Under the pieces are notes generated by a model. It was not told the DNA's origin, did no database searches, and saw only the letters and a program-made list of their open reading frames with translations. A stretch of 64,000 nucleotides of DNA from Apteryx mantelli (taxonomy: Eukaryota; Chordata; Aves; Apterygiformes; Apterygidae), in the NCBI RefSeq assembly GCF_036417845.1, contig NC_089979.1:5881424-5945423 (forward strand), read 5' to 3'. The position numbers and the translations under genes are program-made. This document shows positions 48,960 through 62,945 of the stretch, piece by piece (the stretch's first letter is position 1; every line of letters begins with the position of its first letter).

Positions 48960-51913
48960 GACTGGATGTGAATCAAGTTATGTTATTTTAGTAAATGAAA
49001 ATAAAATCCAGGGAACGGAAACCACAGGGGTGGCTAAACATGCTATTCGTGCTGGGTGGGTCTGTGCTCCCATGGCGGGAGCAGAGTGTCCTAGTTTCAG
49101 AATAGTACAGACTGAGTTTTCATTAAATCAGTAAATGTTTAATTATGTAATTTTGGAGGGGCAGGTGGGGAACACAGACATGTATGTGCAATGTATCTAT
49201 AATTGTGTACATTCATTTCTGTTTATTTTTTTTTCTTACACATTATGCATGATTTTCCTAGAGTTGGTAGGACCTATAAAAAGCAGCTGAAATATGTAAA
49301 GAGAAACCAGTGTCTGGGCATCAGTCATTTTCCTGCTCTTTGACTGAACTTTTCATATCACTCTCTGTCTGAAACCTCAGGCTGGATGCCAGGTTTGGTT
49401 CTCCCCACACTTTTCAGTTTGTAAATGGGGAGGAACTGTGCTGGGGTGATAACACTTGCTAAATGATTTCTTTCACCTAGGAAAATAATAACACTGTGCC
49501 TACTCCTCTAAAATTCTGCCCAGCATCATTTAACCTTTCCTGCTGGATACTCTGCTTCTACTATGCCTCTTTTCAGTGAAAGTGAGGCATACAGAGGTGA
49601 AATCGAAGCGTGGGAGGTGGATACACTCTTATGTTAAACGATCCAGCTCAGGAAGTGATTCTAATAACGTACACCACAACAATGTTAATTAAAAAGCACG
49701 TATATTTACCAGTTATATATATGAATACAGTTATGTATATGTGTGAAATAGTGAATGCAAGTAATAGATTGGATCCCTAGGTGCAGCTTTATGTTTGTCT
49801 GGACTTTGCAATGTACGCTTGGGCTTACTCCGTAATTGTGGAAGATGTCATCCCAAAAGAGTCAGAGCGCTGCAGACAAGGTACTGGCACTGCCTCTGGT
49901 TTAGAGCCTCTAAAACATTCCCCCTCTCTCCTCCCTAGCTGGTGCTTGCACAAGTCCTCCTTTCAGATCAGCATAGAAGACGCGGCTGCAGTCTAGTCTA
50001 CTATCTCTGTTTCCTCTGTATGGGTTCAAATTAATTCCTGATCAGTAATTACAATAGGTGTGACTCTGCCTCATGATTCAAGATTTGCTGCTGAACAGGG
50101 ATGAATTTGTCCTTTCATAAGAAGAACTTCACCACCCAGGGATATAATTCCCATTCTCTCTTTATGTTCTCCATGTTTACAAAAAGGCCTGTGGAGTCCC
50201 TCTGGAGCTTCTCACTTTTATTATATCCCCTTTATTTCTTTTCAGAGAAACATAATCTCAGTAACACACTCTGATTAAGAGAACGAACTTTGGTTTTTTT
50301 TTAGTTATTCTGTTCTAAGAAAACAGTTTAAAATATACTTTCCTTAGAACAAGACTGTCAATGTTTAGTGCATAACTCTGCTTTAGGCTGAATTTGAGTC
50401 TTAGCTTTTAGTTACTGTTTTATTGGGAGTTATAAATGACCTTGCACTGACTTAGAAAATTCATGCCACACTAAACACCAGCCCTGCTAACGACCAAAAT
50501 TCCCAAACCACCTGTAGAATAAAGAAAGGAAATATATTAGAGGATATGACCATCAGTGACCATCATTCCTTTGAATGGATATGGAAACATCAAAACAATG
50601 GTGTGGTCAGCTATGTTAAAACCTGTTGCACTTAGGGGAATTCTGGAGTAGACCATAACCTCTGCACTACAAAACAGACTGTAAGCACTTTGAAAAATAG
50701 TACGGCACACTGATCATCTCAATCCCTTCAGCAGAGACAAAAGTAGGAACTGGAGTTTGAGAAGGGGCATGCAAGGAGAAAGATTTTTTTTTTTAGCTTT
50801 GAGGATAGTTTATCACTGGAACAAGATCACCAAGGATGATGGAAGATTGTGTCCCTCTGGCCTCTTTAAAATGCAGGCTAACGCCTTTTAGGAGATATGG
50901 TCTTGCTCAGCTCAGCCTCAAACTCTCATATTTAACATCATTTTCTTCTGAGAAAGGAAAAATTCACTCCCACACTAGGAGATATCTCTGCAGGACGTGA
51001 TGTATCTGCTCTCCTGTACAACAGAGGCCTAGATGCTGGTCATGGTTCTCTGTAGCACTAAGATCTGTGAATCTGACAGTGGGAGCTGAACAAACGGTTG
51101 AAAGCTCATCAATACATTTTCCTTATGGTTTCTTCCAAAGGAAGAGCCACCAGAGTGGCTCTGTGTCAGACTCTGATCTTCCAGTCCCTGCTGGGAGTGA
51201 TGTTTAAATCTGTATGTGTGAAATGCGGGGTTGTTTCATTGCAGCAACTTGACCCTGGCATGAGTGGAAGATGGGAAGAAGGAAAAATGGCAAACGTGTC
51301 ACTGATTAGAAGGCAAACTGCATTCTAATGGAGATAATTAGAGACAAATTGAAGACTTTGTACATAAGGCAATAGAGTGGTTCTCTTGTGTGGTGGCCTG
51401 GGAGGCTGCCAAGGTGTTTCTCAGTAACTAATCCTGAGTCAGTTAAGGGCACAGAAGACATTGCCACGTATCTAGCACATCACAGGGAAAGAGGGAATAT
51501 GCTCATGCCCACTTCAGACAGGGAGTGCTGGGTCCATATACCTCCCTTTGTCCTGCCTGCTTCCTGGAGAGGCAGCAGTGGAGCAATTCAAGAACTAGCT
51601 GTGGGCCTGATAATTATAAACATGATCAGTTTTTCTGCTATGATATGATGGTTAGTGTGTCCCACCTACACGCTAAGGAACGAAAAGGAGAAGCGCATGG
51701 ATGGTATGGGTCAAGTCTGCTTTGAAAGGACTCTGTCCTGCATTGTCTTACTTCTTGAATGGAAATCCCCTCTTCCTATAACACTGTGCATCATATAAAA
51801 TCATGTCCTGCTCGATGGAGTGCCCTTGTGTAGCCCTTTGTAAGACGAAGCCACCTTCATCTGGGAGGCATTCTGCCTGCATCCCCTTGCCACCAGCAGG
51901 ACAGCTACCCCTG

Positions 51914-51950
51914 GTAGCTTAAGGTAGTGTCCTGGTTAAGCTTAAGCTAC
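51914..51950. repeat. Inverted repeat with 9-bp arms
   Basis: GTAGCTTAA (51914-51922) and TTAAGCTAC (51942-51950) are perfect reverse complements separated by 19 bases. Nearby GTAGTAGCTGCCACTAGTAG adds further self-similar words. Confidence 0.75.
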
Positions 51951-54900
51951 GAGTAGTAGCTGCCACTAGTAGTGTAAGAACTTAACAAGTCCTTGTCTCC
52001 TCTGTACTCCGTTCTAAACAAAGCTGGACTAACTCAATCACATCCTTGTTGGTTCTGGATAGCTCACAGAGTGAACTCTGGGACTAAGGCCTCCACCTTC
52101 AAAAAAGCATCCTCTTCGGTGGGTGACTGGACTGAGGAGCAGTGATGGGGAACCTGACTCTACACTTGCACACACAATGGGGGAAGGGGAAATGCAGTCC
52201 TGAAGGGTGTACTTTGTCAGCTCAGCCATTACCATATAAGCTATGCCACTACCAGCATGGAGCCTGGCCCTGGCACTTTCCCGCCATAGGCCATGGGACC
52301 TTCCCTGTATTGGTTTGCTCTGTGCTAGAGTGCTTTCAAAACAGTGACCAGACATGGTTCATGGACCAGCACAGTCCCAAGCGAGGAAACATTCCTAATA
52401 GGCAATGGGAGTGTGGCATCCCGTTTCAGGGTGAGAGGGAGTGAAGAGTCTAGCTCTTCCTTCTTGCTCTCGTAGCCAAAGACCAGGTTTAGACTGGTTT
52501 TACTAGTTAACATAGGAGTATATGAGAAGTGTTGGACGCTATACAGCAGATGGGACTGTTTGGGTGTGGAAGCACTGGAACATTCTACACTATTTTTGGA
52601 GGTCGGTGGGTGTTACCTCATCTAGTCTTGAATGCTTGCATCTTTTTGCCTTTACCAGCACAACCATCAGGTCTGTAACTAGTCCTTACACACATCCCAT
52701 CCTTGGTCTCTTGCTCTACGTGGATTTGGATTTTCAAACCATGAAGTCTAATCTGAAATGTTGCTGGGATAAGGGGCCCAGTGGAATACAAAGGTGCTGG
52801 GGAGCTCATGGCCAAAGCCAAGAATGTGATCTGTTATATATAAAGGTTCATCACTCTTTATTAGGCCAAGGCTATCTTTGACCTCTTCAAGTGGGGGACC
52901 TTACCTGCCTTCTTTCTTTGCTCCCCAACAACTCTTTGTGAGCCTTGTGTAGATTCATCCCAATTCACCAGAATGTTTGATCAACCTCAAAAACAGTTGT
53001 GGATGTTAGCAGCCATATTAGGACACATCACTGTTTCAAAGCAGGCCCTGCTCATTAATGATAGGGCTTAGTTTGTGGTTAGTTTACGTAAGCCACGCTT
53101 TTAGCTTTGTTTCTGTGCTATCAGCCACATCAGCAGATGGGTGTTCACAAAACAAAACACCCAGCTACATTCTGTGCTCATTTACATTGATCTAAATCCA
53201 GCTTAATTTCACTTTAATGAATGAGTAACTAAGAAAAAGAGCTGGCCTATCACTATGCTTAGCACTAATTAGTATTTTTCTTACCAGTGCCTGCAGAAAA
53301 GCCGATCTGTTTTGTATTCCAAGCTGAAAAAACACCCTCTGGTTTGCAGTAATTTTCATCACCAGCCTGTATGTCATTCCTCTAGGCTTCCACAGCTGCT
53401 TAGAAAATCCTGTTGCGGGACAAAAATCATTTAACCAGGCTGCGGGAGTTAAGCAAGCTGGGTGCTACACATGCTCTCTGCCATGGGGACTTCATGGAAT
53501 TCGCCCTGGCCTCTGTTTGCCTGTATCTGTTTTTGTCTTAGCTGCTTTCCATGCAAATAGACCAGCTTTTGTGAACTACCAGTGCAGACCTGCGTGAGTG
53601 GCAGCTCTGCTCTGCGGTAAGGGTGGCTTTGCCTTTGTTGAAGGGGTTGGTACTTTCTTTCTGTTATTCAGAGCCTCAATTAAACTAGGCGAGCTGTGGG
53701 TTATTAGCTGTGCTCACTGGGGCAGAGTACAATGAGGTCTGCTCCATGTGCAAGGAAACCCCCCTGGCTGTTTCAGACAGCTCAGCCCTCGAAAAGACGG
53801 GGGAAAAGTGGAGAGGGGAGGAGGACAAAGCTCCTGGCAGTGGTGCCAGGCAGGGACACTTTGACTAAACATGTCATATGCTCTCTGGAGGGGACATGGG
53901 GCAATGCGTGGGAATGGTGCTGGTGCCAGCAAATCCTGGCAGTGGGGCCTTTGTTCACTGTCAGTATTTGCTGAGCTGATGGATCCAGTTTCCATCGCGC
54001 TGAAGTTAAAGGTGGCAAAGAGCCAACTGGTCCACACTGGGACTTGTGGGGTATGTTTTGGATTTATTAAAAGTTTTTAAGAAGTAGATTTAACTTTCTT
54101 AGCTCCCCTTCTCCATCCCCCCAGTCCCTTCTCATGTGTATATTCCATAATTTTTATAATGAACTTACACTTTTAGCCACTTTATGCTTTTGGCCGCTCC
54201 AGCTAATGGTAATTATACAGAATATTTATAATCTTACGAGAAACTGCCAAAGAAAAGCTTTAATGTGTCTAGTCTAATCCTCTTGCAGACTTCACCACTT
54301 TGTTACTTACATGTCTTTGTATAACATACAAAGTCCCAGTGCAGTTATGTACCCTGCTACACTTCTGCAAGCACAAACTCATTCTCCTGGGATCTTTGAC
54401 CCGGGATGATTTCTCCATCTTAGACTTGACTTCAAAATGATGTGTTTGCCATCCAGATTCCCCTACTGCAGTCCCTCCATCCTTCCCAAACACCAGATCG
54501 CCATCAGCAGATGCCATCGGGGATCTTCCCAGCTAACACGACTCCGGCCCAGCATTAATAGCTGACCTGTGGAACAGAAATCTGTAACTTCTACCTAAAG
54601 CAGCCTAAATAATCAGTTCAGAGCATAAAATATCCACTCCTTGGATCTCCTCAAGGTTGTACCTCTGCAAGCTAGGTCAGGTAAACATGCACTAAGCTTC
54701 ACCACATTCAGCTAAGGCTTTAACAGGGGAAGAATCCAGCCTACCCAAGGTAGGTGAGAACTTTCTTAGGCATTGCAGTCTTTAAGACAGCATTAGCTCC
54801 CCTCCCAGTTCTCCTTCTACTTTGGTAACACAGCTGCAAGCCAAACCTCACTGTATAGAAAACTTCCCTAAGAGGTAAAGCTGCTGTAATATTTTCCCAC

Positions 54901-57137
54901 AGACCGTGAGGGGATGGATATTACGGCCCAGCCCAAATAACAGCTTTGCATTGATCAGTAGCTGATGCTGTAATTATCTAACTCCTCTGAAACAAGCACC
55001 CACACACCTTCTCCATCGTTTCTGGATCTCACTGGCAACCGAGAGTGACCTCCAGGGAGCTTTCTGCAGGGTGCTTTCATGTATCGCTCCCAGCCCAACT
55101 CCAGAGCTGACTGCTCCCCCTTTCCCAGGGTTTCTGGGCCCTCATGGTGTGCAGAGACATGTGAATGTCTCTGCTTCCCTCTGTTTCTATTCTTTGCCCA
55201 ACACCATGTACATAAAGCGTGGGAAATAACTGCTAAACTGTTACCAAGAGCTCCAAAAATTACCTTTTTTAGGGCATGGCTACACTAGTTGTCAATCTGT
55301 AGCTATGCTAAGGGAGAAGAAGGGAGGAATGCCTGGGATAATGTATATGAAAGGAAAAAAAAATCTCTGATAACAGTAGTGTCTATCCAGCTTTCAATGC
55401 CTATGTGGCTCTGGTGTGAGGAGATCTTTTTGGTTCCCATACTATTCCAGTAGTTTCCATTATATGGTCTGCAGAGGCATAACTTAGAAAAACAGTCTGA
55501 AAGGAAGAAAAGCAATTGTCACTTGGCCTAAACTTGATATACAAGTTCTGGGAGTCTTTGAAAAAATAATTTAGGGGTCTGCAAATTGAAAAAGCTTGGG
55601 CATTAATGCTTTAAAATGTGCAGTGACTCTGCAGGGACACCTTCTGGAGAGCTGTTACACTACAGTTCTTTTGCTGAACTGCTGAGGTGTTTGATGGCAG
55701 CAAATGTGTGCTTTCTTGAGTCAATAAGAGCTTTTCCAAAATTGTTTTTTGTCTCAGACTGGAAAGAAACATGCAGTATGAGCAATTGCTGAAAGTTGTC
55801 CTTCAGAACTAATCCGAGGCTCTTGAGCTCAAATATTGTACTTACACCTTCAATTTTCTATTTTGATTTAAACATCGGTTTCAAACTTCTGTTTCATAAC
55901 TGGCGGCAGAAAAATTATCCATCTCCTGCACCATATCCACTCTGTGTACATGGGCTTGAAGACCTGACGTTGTGTAGGAAAGGAAAACTCTCAAAAACCT
56001 TTTAATTAAATGCTCCTCATAGGAAAACTGCTAATTCATGAAGGTTGAAACTTCTGGGGAAAAGTCAACTTTCGTAAGTTCTTGGTGATGAAAAGGGATT
56101 GGAGAAAAGTTCTGAAGTTACTAAAATGCCCAGACCACCCTGAGCTTACAGATATTTAGGAGGCATCTGTTCTATCACGCTGTGATGCATCTTTTGTGTC
56201 TGCGTAGCTGAAACTCTTACAGTGTTAATACATCCTGCCGTATCTCTGTGGAGGCTTGGTTTGTGTTGCTGACTGGTTCGCTGAAGAATAGCACAATCTG
56301 ATTCCGAATACACAAATAAGATGACACGTGGATATCGCACAGTCCTGTATTATGGCACAGGGTTTGAAAAATGGGAACTTTTCCAGCACAGATAGTCTCT
56401 TAGTGAGAAATGAAGATCTTGGTGTCCATAAGTGGCAGGATAGTAGCTGCTGATTGATACTCGCATACTTTTTGTCTCTTAAATTGTTTCCTTTTTGTAC
56501 TCCGGGTTGATTCTCCCTCCCTTTCTTGCAGAGTTGTCTTGTCTGAAGCACCGTTTCAGACCTCTTTTATCTCTTTAACAAATGAGGTTTTTGAGGGGGG
56601 AAACTTTGGAGGGGGGAAGAGGAAGACCATGCTTGACAAATGTGTGCACCTGGCCAGAGCAACAGAGCTCGGGTTGTGCCTGCTTTGATTTATAGTCCCA
56701 AACACTTGCTTTCTAGGCTCTTCTAACACCCTTTGTGTAGGCAGTGGAGAGGAGAGGGGCAGATATGATCAAAAGCCCTTCCCAGTTACTCGCTTTTCTT
56801 TTGGCTGTTTTTATACTTGAGAGGAGAGACTCCTGAGTGTGCCAGTGGAGGTTAAATGCCCAAATCCAGTGCAATCGTCCTTAGAAATGGGCCTGGTGGT
56901 ACAGAAACTTGCAGATAGATAAGGCTGTTGAGATAAAATGAAAATTGGACTAAAGTTATTTTTCAGAACATGAATCAGAAGTGAACCGTGTGCTTTCAGC
57001 CTGGGTTAAAGTGTGTTTAAGAGCTCTAAAACCCAGATAGTCCCTTAAAAATCTTTAAATTGGTGAAGTTGTCAAAGGTCAACATCAATGAGTCTTTCAA
57101 AGCCATTCCACCTAAGGAAGAAGCCACCGGGCTCGAC

Positions 57138-57208
57138 TCTGCCATCTTTTATTCATTTTGAATAATGTCCTTTCTCTGGCTGGACGCTGTAGGCTCTAAG
57201 ATGGCAGA
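57138..57208. promoter_or_regulatory. Inverted repeat carrying two YY1-like AAGATGGC cores
   Basis: TCTGCCATCTT (57138-57148) and AAGATGGCAGA (57198-57208) are perfect 11-base reverse complements, 49 bases apart. Each contains AAGATGGC, close to the YY1 recognition core. The surrounding 57.1-57.45 kb also holds several short AT-rich motifs. An intronic regulatory role is inference; a 19-codon open frame starting at the second arm (57201) is too short to call. Confidence 0.4.
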
Positions 57209-60200
57209 ACCGGAGAAGCTGCTGAGCTCGGAAGGCCGACAAATGGATTCAGCTGGTTAGGTCAAGCTGTGTCGCTTCGTGTGCACTGCCACCCTGCACA
57301 AATGGATTAGTAATCAAAAAAAACCAAAGGTCCTGCCCTCCTCCTCTCCCAGCTGCTTGTGCTGAGCTATCCTTTGCCCTGTGGCAACACAAACGAGTGA
57401 GGGGCCAAGCACTGATCTGATTAGGGAGCTGCTCAGGCTAAAGATAACCACTGGTTTCTGCTGGTGATGTCAAGACCTTTTTTTTGGCCAAGTCAGCTTT
57501 AATTGGGATCTATCCCCTAGTCTTGCTGGCATGGGGTACACATGGTGGAAACGCGAGAATGAGTATTTAGGGGCAGTGGGGAAGTGGGGATGCTTCTAGT
57601 GACAGCCCTGCTTACTTTCCTCATTTAAAATGTGTGTGAAGCGGTGGCCTTGGCTTGAAAACTGAGTATCCTCTGCTAACAGTGTGCATACATTTAGGGA
57701 CTGGCTGGAGTATACTGAACAGAGAAGCAGGCAGCTCTGTTTTAATGGTAGCCTCTCTCAGAAGGGCTCATGACCCCTATGTCCGTCCAAATTTCATTTA
57801 TTCATTTATTCCACCGCTTATGTTTCCTCAATCCATCTGGAATATGAGGGTTTCAATAGAAGTGAAAACCTACCTCTTATGGCATTTTGATCTGACTTGA
57901 GGAAAAAAAAAATAAATAGAAGTTTGAAAGAAAATCTATTCCCATGATTTTCACAGCTCAGGAGTGTGGGGATGTCTGAACGTCACGCACAGACATCTGA
58001 ATACACCTGATCCCCGTCGAAACCAAACCCAGCTCTGCTCCAGGCTCTGCCAACAGCCTTGGAAGGGAGCTCGCAGCCCTGCAGACTTTCCCACTCCCTC
58101 GCCATATTTCATGGTTAGCTTCACAGCATTAGACCTGTCTTTCTTCAGCAGCCTTGGCTGCAGGTGAGTGCCCGCACAGGGCCCAAGGGCCAGGGGACTT
58201 TTTGACAGGATAGGATAGTGCAAAGGAAAGACTATCACTCTCACTTACTGCATTTCTATTGAGCCTGAGGTGATTTCTCTCCTGAGGCACCACTTAGGAC
58301 TCAATCTTTTCAAAGCTTGTCCTTTGTTTGTTTCTTTATTTGATGTATTGCACAGATTTAGATAACACAGAGGGAGGCAGATGGTTGCTGAAGGAAGAGT
58401 TTAATTTTTATGGATTTCTGCAAACATCATTTGGAATAGGTGTGAAAACGTGGTCAACTGTTATTGTGCTGTGACTCCACAGGCGTTTTCCCACAGCGGC
58501 GTCCCTCCTTTGTTGCATTACCGGCATACCTTAGAATACACACGTATGTATATATGTGTATATGTGGACACACACCTGGTATAGTCACCGAGATTAACAC
58601 TTTTTTTTGTGCAGTGACACGGGAAAGGCATGTGAATGCCCATTGCATCTCGTAGGGTTCCTGAATGCTCCCTGCCATGCTCTGCATGTGTGTGGCCGGT
58701 TCAACATTGTCCCACAGAAGTCAAGTTCAGGTGTTGGAAGGATGTGGATTACAACCCAGAAAACCCATGAGTTTTAAGGCAAGGAGGGAAATGTCAACTA
58801 TTTAACAGTTGGCTTTGTAGCTCAGGGCACTAAACCTGGCCCAGAGGCTGCTTAGCCAAAACTGGGATCTCATTCTGCTCCGCTTTGGACCATCTTCTGC
58901 TCTCCCTCAGCAAAAGAAACAGAATTTGTGGCTTTTAATTCAACTCAAAAACTTTGTATTGGAAGTCACTCTGGTGGGTCTATGTGTGGTCCCCAGTGGC
59001 CATTTTCCTTGCTTAAGCTGAAAGCTGGGCTCCAGCAGAGATCTGGCAAAGTAGGAAGGTATTGCCCGAGCAAGGTATTTTTGGCTGAATGTGTGTGGAA
59101 CAGCAAGTTGGAGTTGGACATGTTGCTAAGAGGGATGGAGGAAACAAAAATTCTCCTGTGGTTAGCTCCAATGACATTCACCAGGTGCAACCCAAGGGAA
59201 AATAAATCCCATTTAGACCATTCTTCCACAATATTAATTTATCCCAGCTTCTTCTATGAGGAAACAAAATCACTTCTATCTTAAAAAAAAAAAAATCTTT
59301 ATTTTGCAAAGGTGTTTTTACAAAACAAAAACAAACTCTTAACCAGCCTTCAAGCCTAGTATTTATAGGGAAATTTCCTGGCTTTGCTCTTGTGATTATA
59401 ATTATACTCCTGCTGGTTCGAATCCCAAAGCCACTGTTACAGTATCCCAAAAAATACCCACATGGAAGACTACACTGTTCTATCTGTAGTTGTATAATTA
59501 CACCAAAATAGGAAAGCCAGTCAGATTCCTTCTTAAATATGTCCTTGAGCTATATTTCTCTCTTGAAAGTTATTTGAGTACAACTAGTATATATTTATTG
59601 ATCAGCTGAAAAGAAACCAGCTTTGAACCAAGTTGTTTCTAATTCATTCATTTTTGGAATTACTGTGAAAGTAAGAGAGCCTTGTGCTTGGATTTCTTAT
59701 TGTTTAACAGCAACTTTAACAAATAAACTAATGTTTCCAGTCTTTGCAGGTTTTGTTCTTTAAAATAAATTGTGAACTCTAACGTTGGGGCCTCAGCATT
59801 TTAACAGTGCTCAAATAAGAAGAATCTAAACTCTTGCTTCTGTGTTGTGGCACATGCGAGGATAATGGATGGTCTTGCTCATACTTCCAGCAGGCAGCAG
59901 GAACTGTAACCGTGTCACTCTGTCAGACTCGTTTGGGAAATGTGCTTTTCATGAATACTGAGCGCAAATGAGATTGATGGGGTTTTATAGCAGAACTATT
60001 GTAGTGTTCCTATTCAGTGAGAGCCAGCCTAAGCAAGCTGCGTGCTGAGTTTATTTTTAATCATCTCAGTTGTTTCAATTACAGGACAAACACAGAATTG
60101 CTACTTTAAGAGCCAAACAGAACAGAAACACCTTCTCTGCCTTGTCAGTAGCATTTTACAACATTTTAGTCCGTCCTGAAAGCAGCCATCACTATGTGAG

Positions 60201-61439
60201 ATTTTTTGCTACTGTTGCTACCATCTCTCTGTTGGGAGGTTTGGTGCTGGCAAATTTTCGATTATTATTTATCTAATAGCGCAGGAAAAAAGGTAAGAGA
60301 GATCCGTTCCTGTTAGAGGACATTCTTTTCTTCCTGTTTCTATAATCAGCACTTGCACATGTAGTATTAATCTCTACATGTTTTTAAAGAATTATAAAGC
60401 ACGGGCATTTCCGCTCAGCTGTTTTTAAGGACCCTGGAGGTCATATTTGTTCATTACATGTGACGGATATTAGAATTGACCCCTATTAGAGTGGGAGGTA
60501 TTTAAGAAACAGCTGGCGATGCTTTAGTAGTTGTCAAGCTCTTTTGCTTTGTGGACCCTAAAACTTTTCTGTAGCAGAGCTGTGGTCTGCGGTAGAGCGA
60601 ATTTAAGCCTCCTGACCACTGGATTTTTCAATTTCTGTGTTTAGACCCCTTAGACATAGTCCAGAGACCCCTAAAAGACTACAGACTAAAGTCTGAAAAC
60701 TTTCAGTGCGGACGATGTGGGTTTTTTTCCTCCCCAAAGAATCACTCTCACAGCAAGTCTGATGCAGGAATTCAGGGTCTGATTTGACCTGTTGACAAGA
60801 TGACTTGTTAGTGTTACACCAACCCCCAAAGGTTAATTTTCTGACAGTCACATGAACTAATGCTGCTTTGCTTTGAGCTTCCGGGGGGAATCTCAGAGTT
60901 TTAGGAAAGCTCACACATTTCAGCGGTCTGGCCATTTCCTCTCTCTTACAAGAACATCTCTTCCAGAGGACAAGAGCTACTGTTGTGTTTTGTTTACTCT
61001 TTGGTTTAAAAGCAGTAAATACTAATTATAACAGTAATCCAGTTCCAGATGAAAACCAGCTGAAATTAATCTGCATCGAATGAGTTTGTGGGAGACCAAA
61101 ACAGAAAGTAAAACCTGTGGTTAGCAAAAGCCAGAGGGAAAATTTTGCATCAGTTCCAGACCAGAAAGGCCTGAGTTTAGTTCAGCTCTTGAATTAGGAG
61201 CTGCAAACTTCAAATAGCGCAGCTATGCTGGCTGGATGGCAGAGATACCGCTTGCTCTTTGCCTGGGCTGCCGAGCGCGCTCTGCTTTGATCTTGGAGGA
61301 GTCAGTGGAGGAAAAGGAGGGGTCATTTCCAGGATAATGTGAAATCTGCCATTCCAGTGGGAATGCTGACATTAGCACAATTGTGTTACCGCCTTCTGAT
61401 GCATGCATGTATTTTCAGACACAGGTTTTGGAGTTATTA

Positions 61440-62720
61440 AGGTGTGACAAATTCTGCCCCGGTACAAGGTTCTAGCCGCGGTGGGAGAGGCTGTGCAGTA
61501 CCAGTGCCGGGAATGTGTTTTCCAGCGAAATTCCCTTCGAGTGGGGTGTCCCAGCGAGAGAAACATCCCTGCGCTGAGTGCAGCGGCCTCTTGGACTCCA
61601 TCGCCCCGGGGGCCAGGCACAGGCCGTTCGGGGATCGCAGATAAGGCTGGCCAGCTTCACAGCACATGGGGGATCACGGGCAGAGGTGGCCTGTGGCGTT
61701 ATGCTGGGAACATCTGAGGTGCTGGCACCATGGGAGGAGGGACAGATAAACACGTGTCACACTGAACATGCAAGACTTGACAGTTCTTACATTTGCAGAG
61801 AGGAGCTTGATCACAAGAAATAAAATGGTAAAAAAGATCCAGGAACAGAAATGCCTTTATTTTGTAGAACCTCATGAGGGAGGAGAGGGGAGAGAGAACA
61901 ATGTGGTTTTTGGATTCTTGGCACTTTTGCAGCCAAATGAAAGTCAGCAGATGAGATAGTGTCTCCTGGGGTGCTTTCTGTTGTCATCCACAAACTGCTC
62001 ATCATCACCTGCATCCCTAGAGAGCAGCTAGGTACTGATCTCATCTTCCTGCACCTTTAGGGATCGCCGCTTTGGGAAGCGGTGTAGCTTTGCCTGCCTG
62101 CGGCCAGGTGAGCAGTGCCTTTAATCTTGTTCTTGGCCTGGGATGCAGGGGTGAGCAGGACACTTTCTCAGCCTTGCAGCACCTTGCTATCTCAAGCCCG
62201 CAAAGTGCAGACAGGGAACGTGGCCAAAGTTGTCAGGAGGAGCAAGGTGGCGGGGCTGGAAGCGACACAGCTGCTCGGTCTGCGATGAAACCCAGGGGAG
62301 CCAGATTGATAATGTCTCTGGTGGAGGGAAAAAGAAAGCAAAGAGCAGATCCTCCAAGAGGAGTGACATGCTCTGCCTGTGCCGACGGAGGAGCCACTGG
62401 GGAAGGGCTTGTTGCTCTGGCTGCTGGTGCCTGCAGGATGTGCTCACGCTCAACTCAGTGCTATCAACCCGTTGAATATTTTACAGGTCATGAGCGTGAT
62501 GCCATGTTCATGGCAATTTGCCTGCTGAGGCAATGATTAGCCGCTCAGGGGAAACCCTGCAGGTTGCCGGGATCAAGCGCACTTAACAAGGTGAAGCCTC
62601 ACTTCTTTCCCGCGACGGGGGGAACCAGAGGGAAAGGAGGGGGACACGTGTCCCAGGATAGCAATCACCGGCAGCCTGGGTGGAAAAGCGCTGCAGCTGC
62701 TAATTGCTTTCCTCAAAACC
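61440..62720. promoter_or_regulatory. GC-rich, moderately CpG-rich tract in intron 3
   Basis: GC content rises clearly over this 1.3 kb, with CpG clusters near 61,455-61,640 (for example CCATCGCCCCGGGGGCC) and 62,560-62,640. Overlapping frames are open on both strands (up to 154 codons) because of composition; none shows a domain or convincing splice pair. It could be an intragenic CpG island or simply a GC-rich isochore patch. Confidence 0.35.
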
Positions 62721-62825
62721 TTGCCCTGTTTGCCTGCAAGCTCCTTGGCACACAGTGTGTGTGTTTGTTTAGGGGCAGGCGCAAGCAAATTAGCTGGGAA
62801 GCGCAGAGGCCTGATGGTATTTTCA

Positions 62826-62945
62826 TAGTTCCCACAGTGCCATTTAGTCCTGTGAGAGCATGTGCAAATTAATTCTGTATGCTGCTCGCTTAAATGGTGC
62901 TAATTACATCAGTCCTCTCGACAATATATGTCTGTTGTCAGCAGT
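62826..62945. promoter_or_regulatory. AT-rich stretch with POU/homeodomain-like motifs, candidate enhancer
   Basis: TGTGCAAATTAATTCTG resembles a composite POU/homeodomain site, and GGTGCTAATTACATCAG adds a TAATTA core. It sits just after the GC-rich tract. The motif content resembles conserved non-coding elements, but conservation cannot be judged from one sequence. Confidence 0.25.

Noticed and set aside
57201..57260. 19-codon frame beginning MAEPEKLL
   Set aside because: Too short and without transcript or splice support; the start coincides with one arm of an inverted repeat.
59411..59430. GGTTCGAATCC, a tRNA B-box-like sequence
   Set aside because: No A box, acceptor stem or cloverleaf can be drawn; it is more likely a trace of a tRNA-derived SINE.
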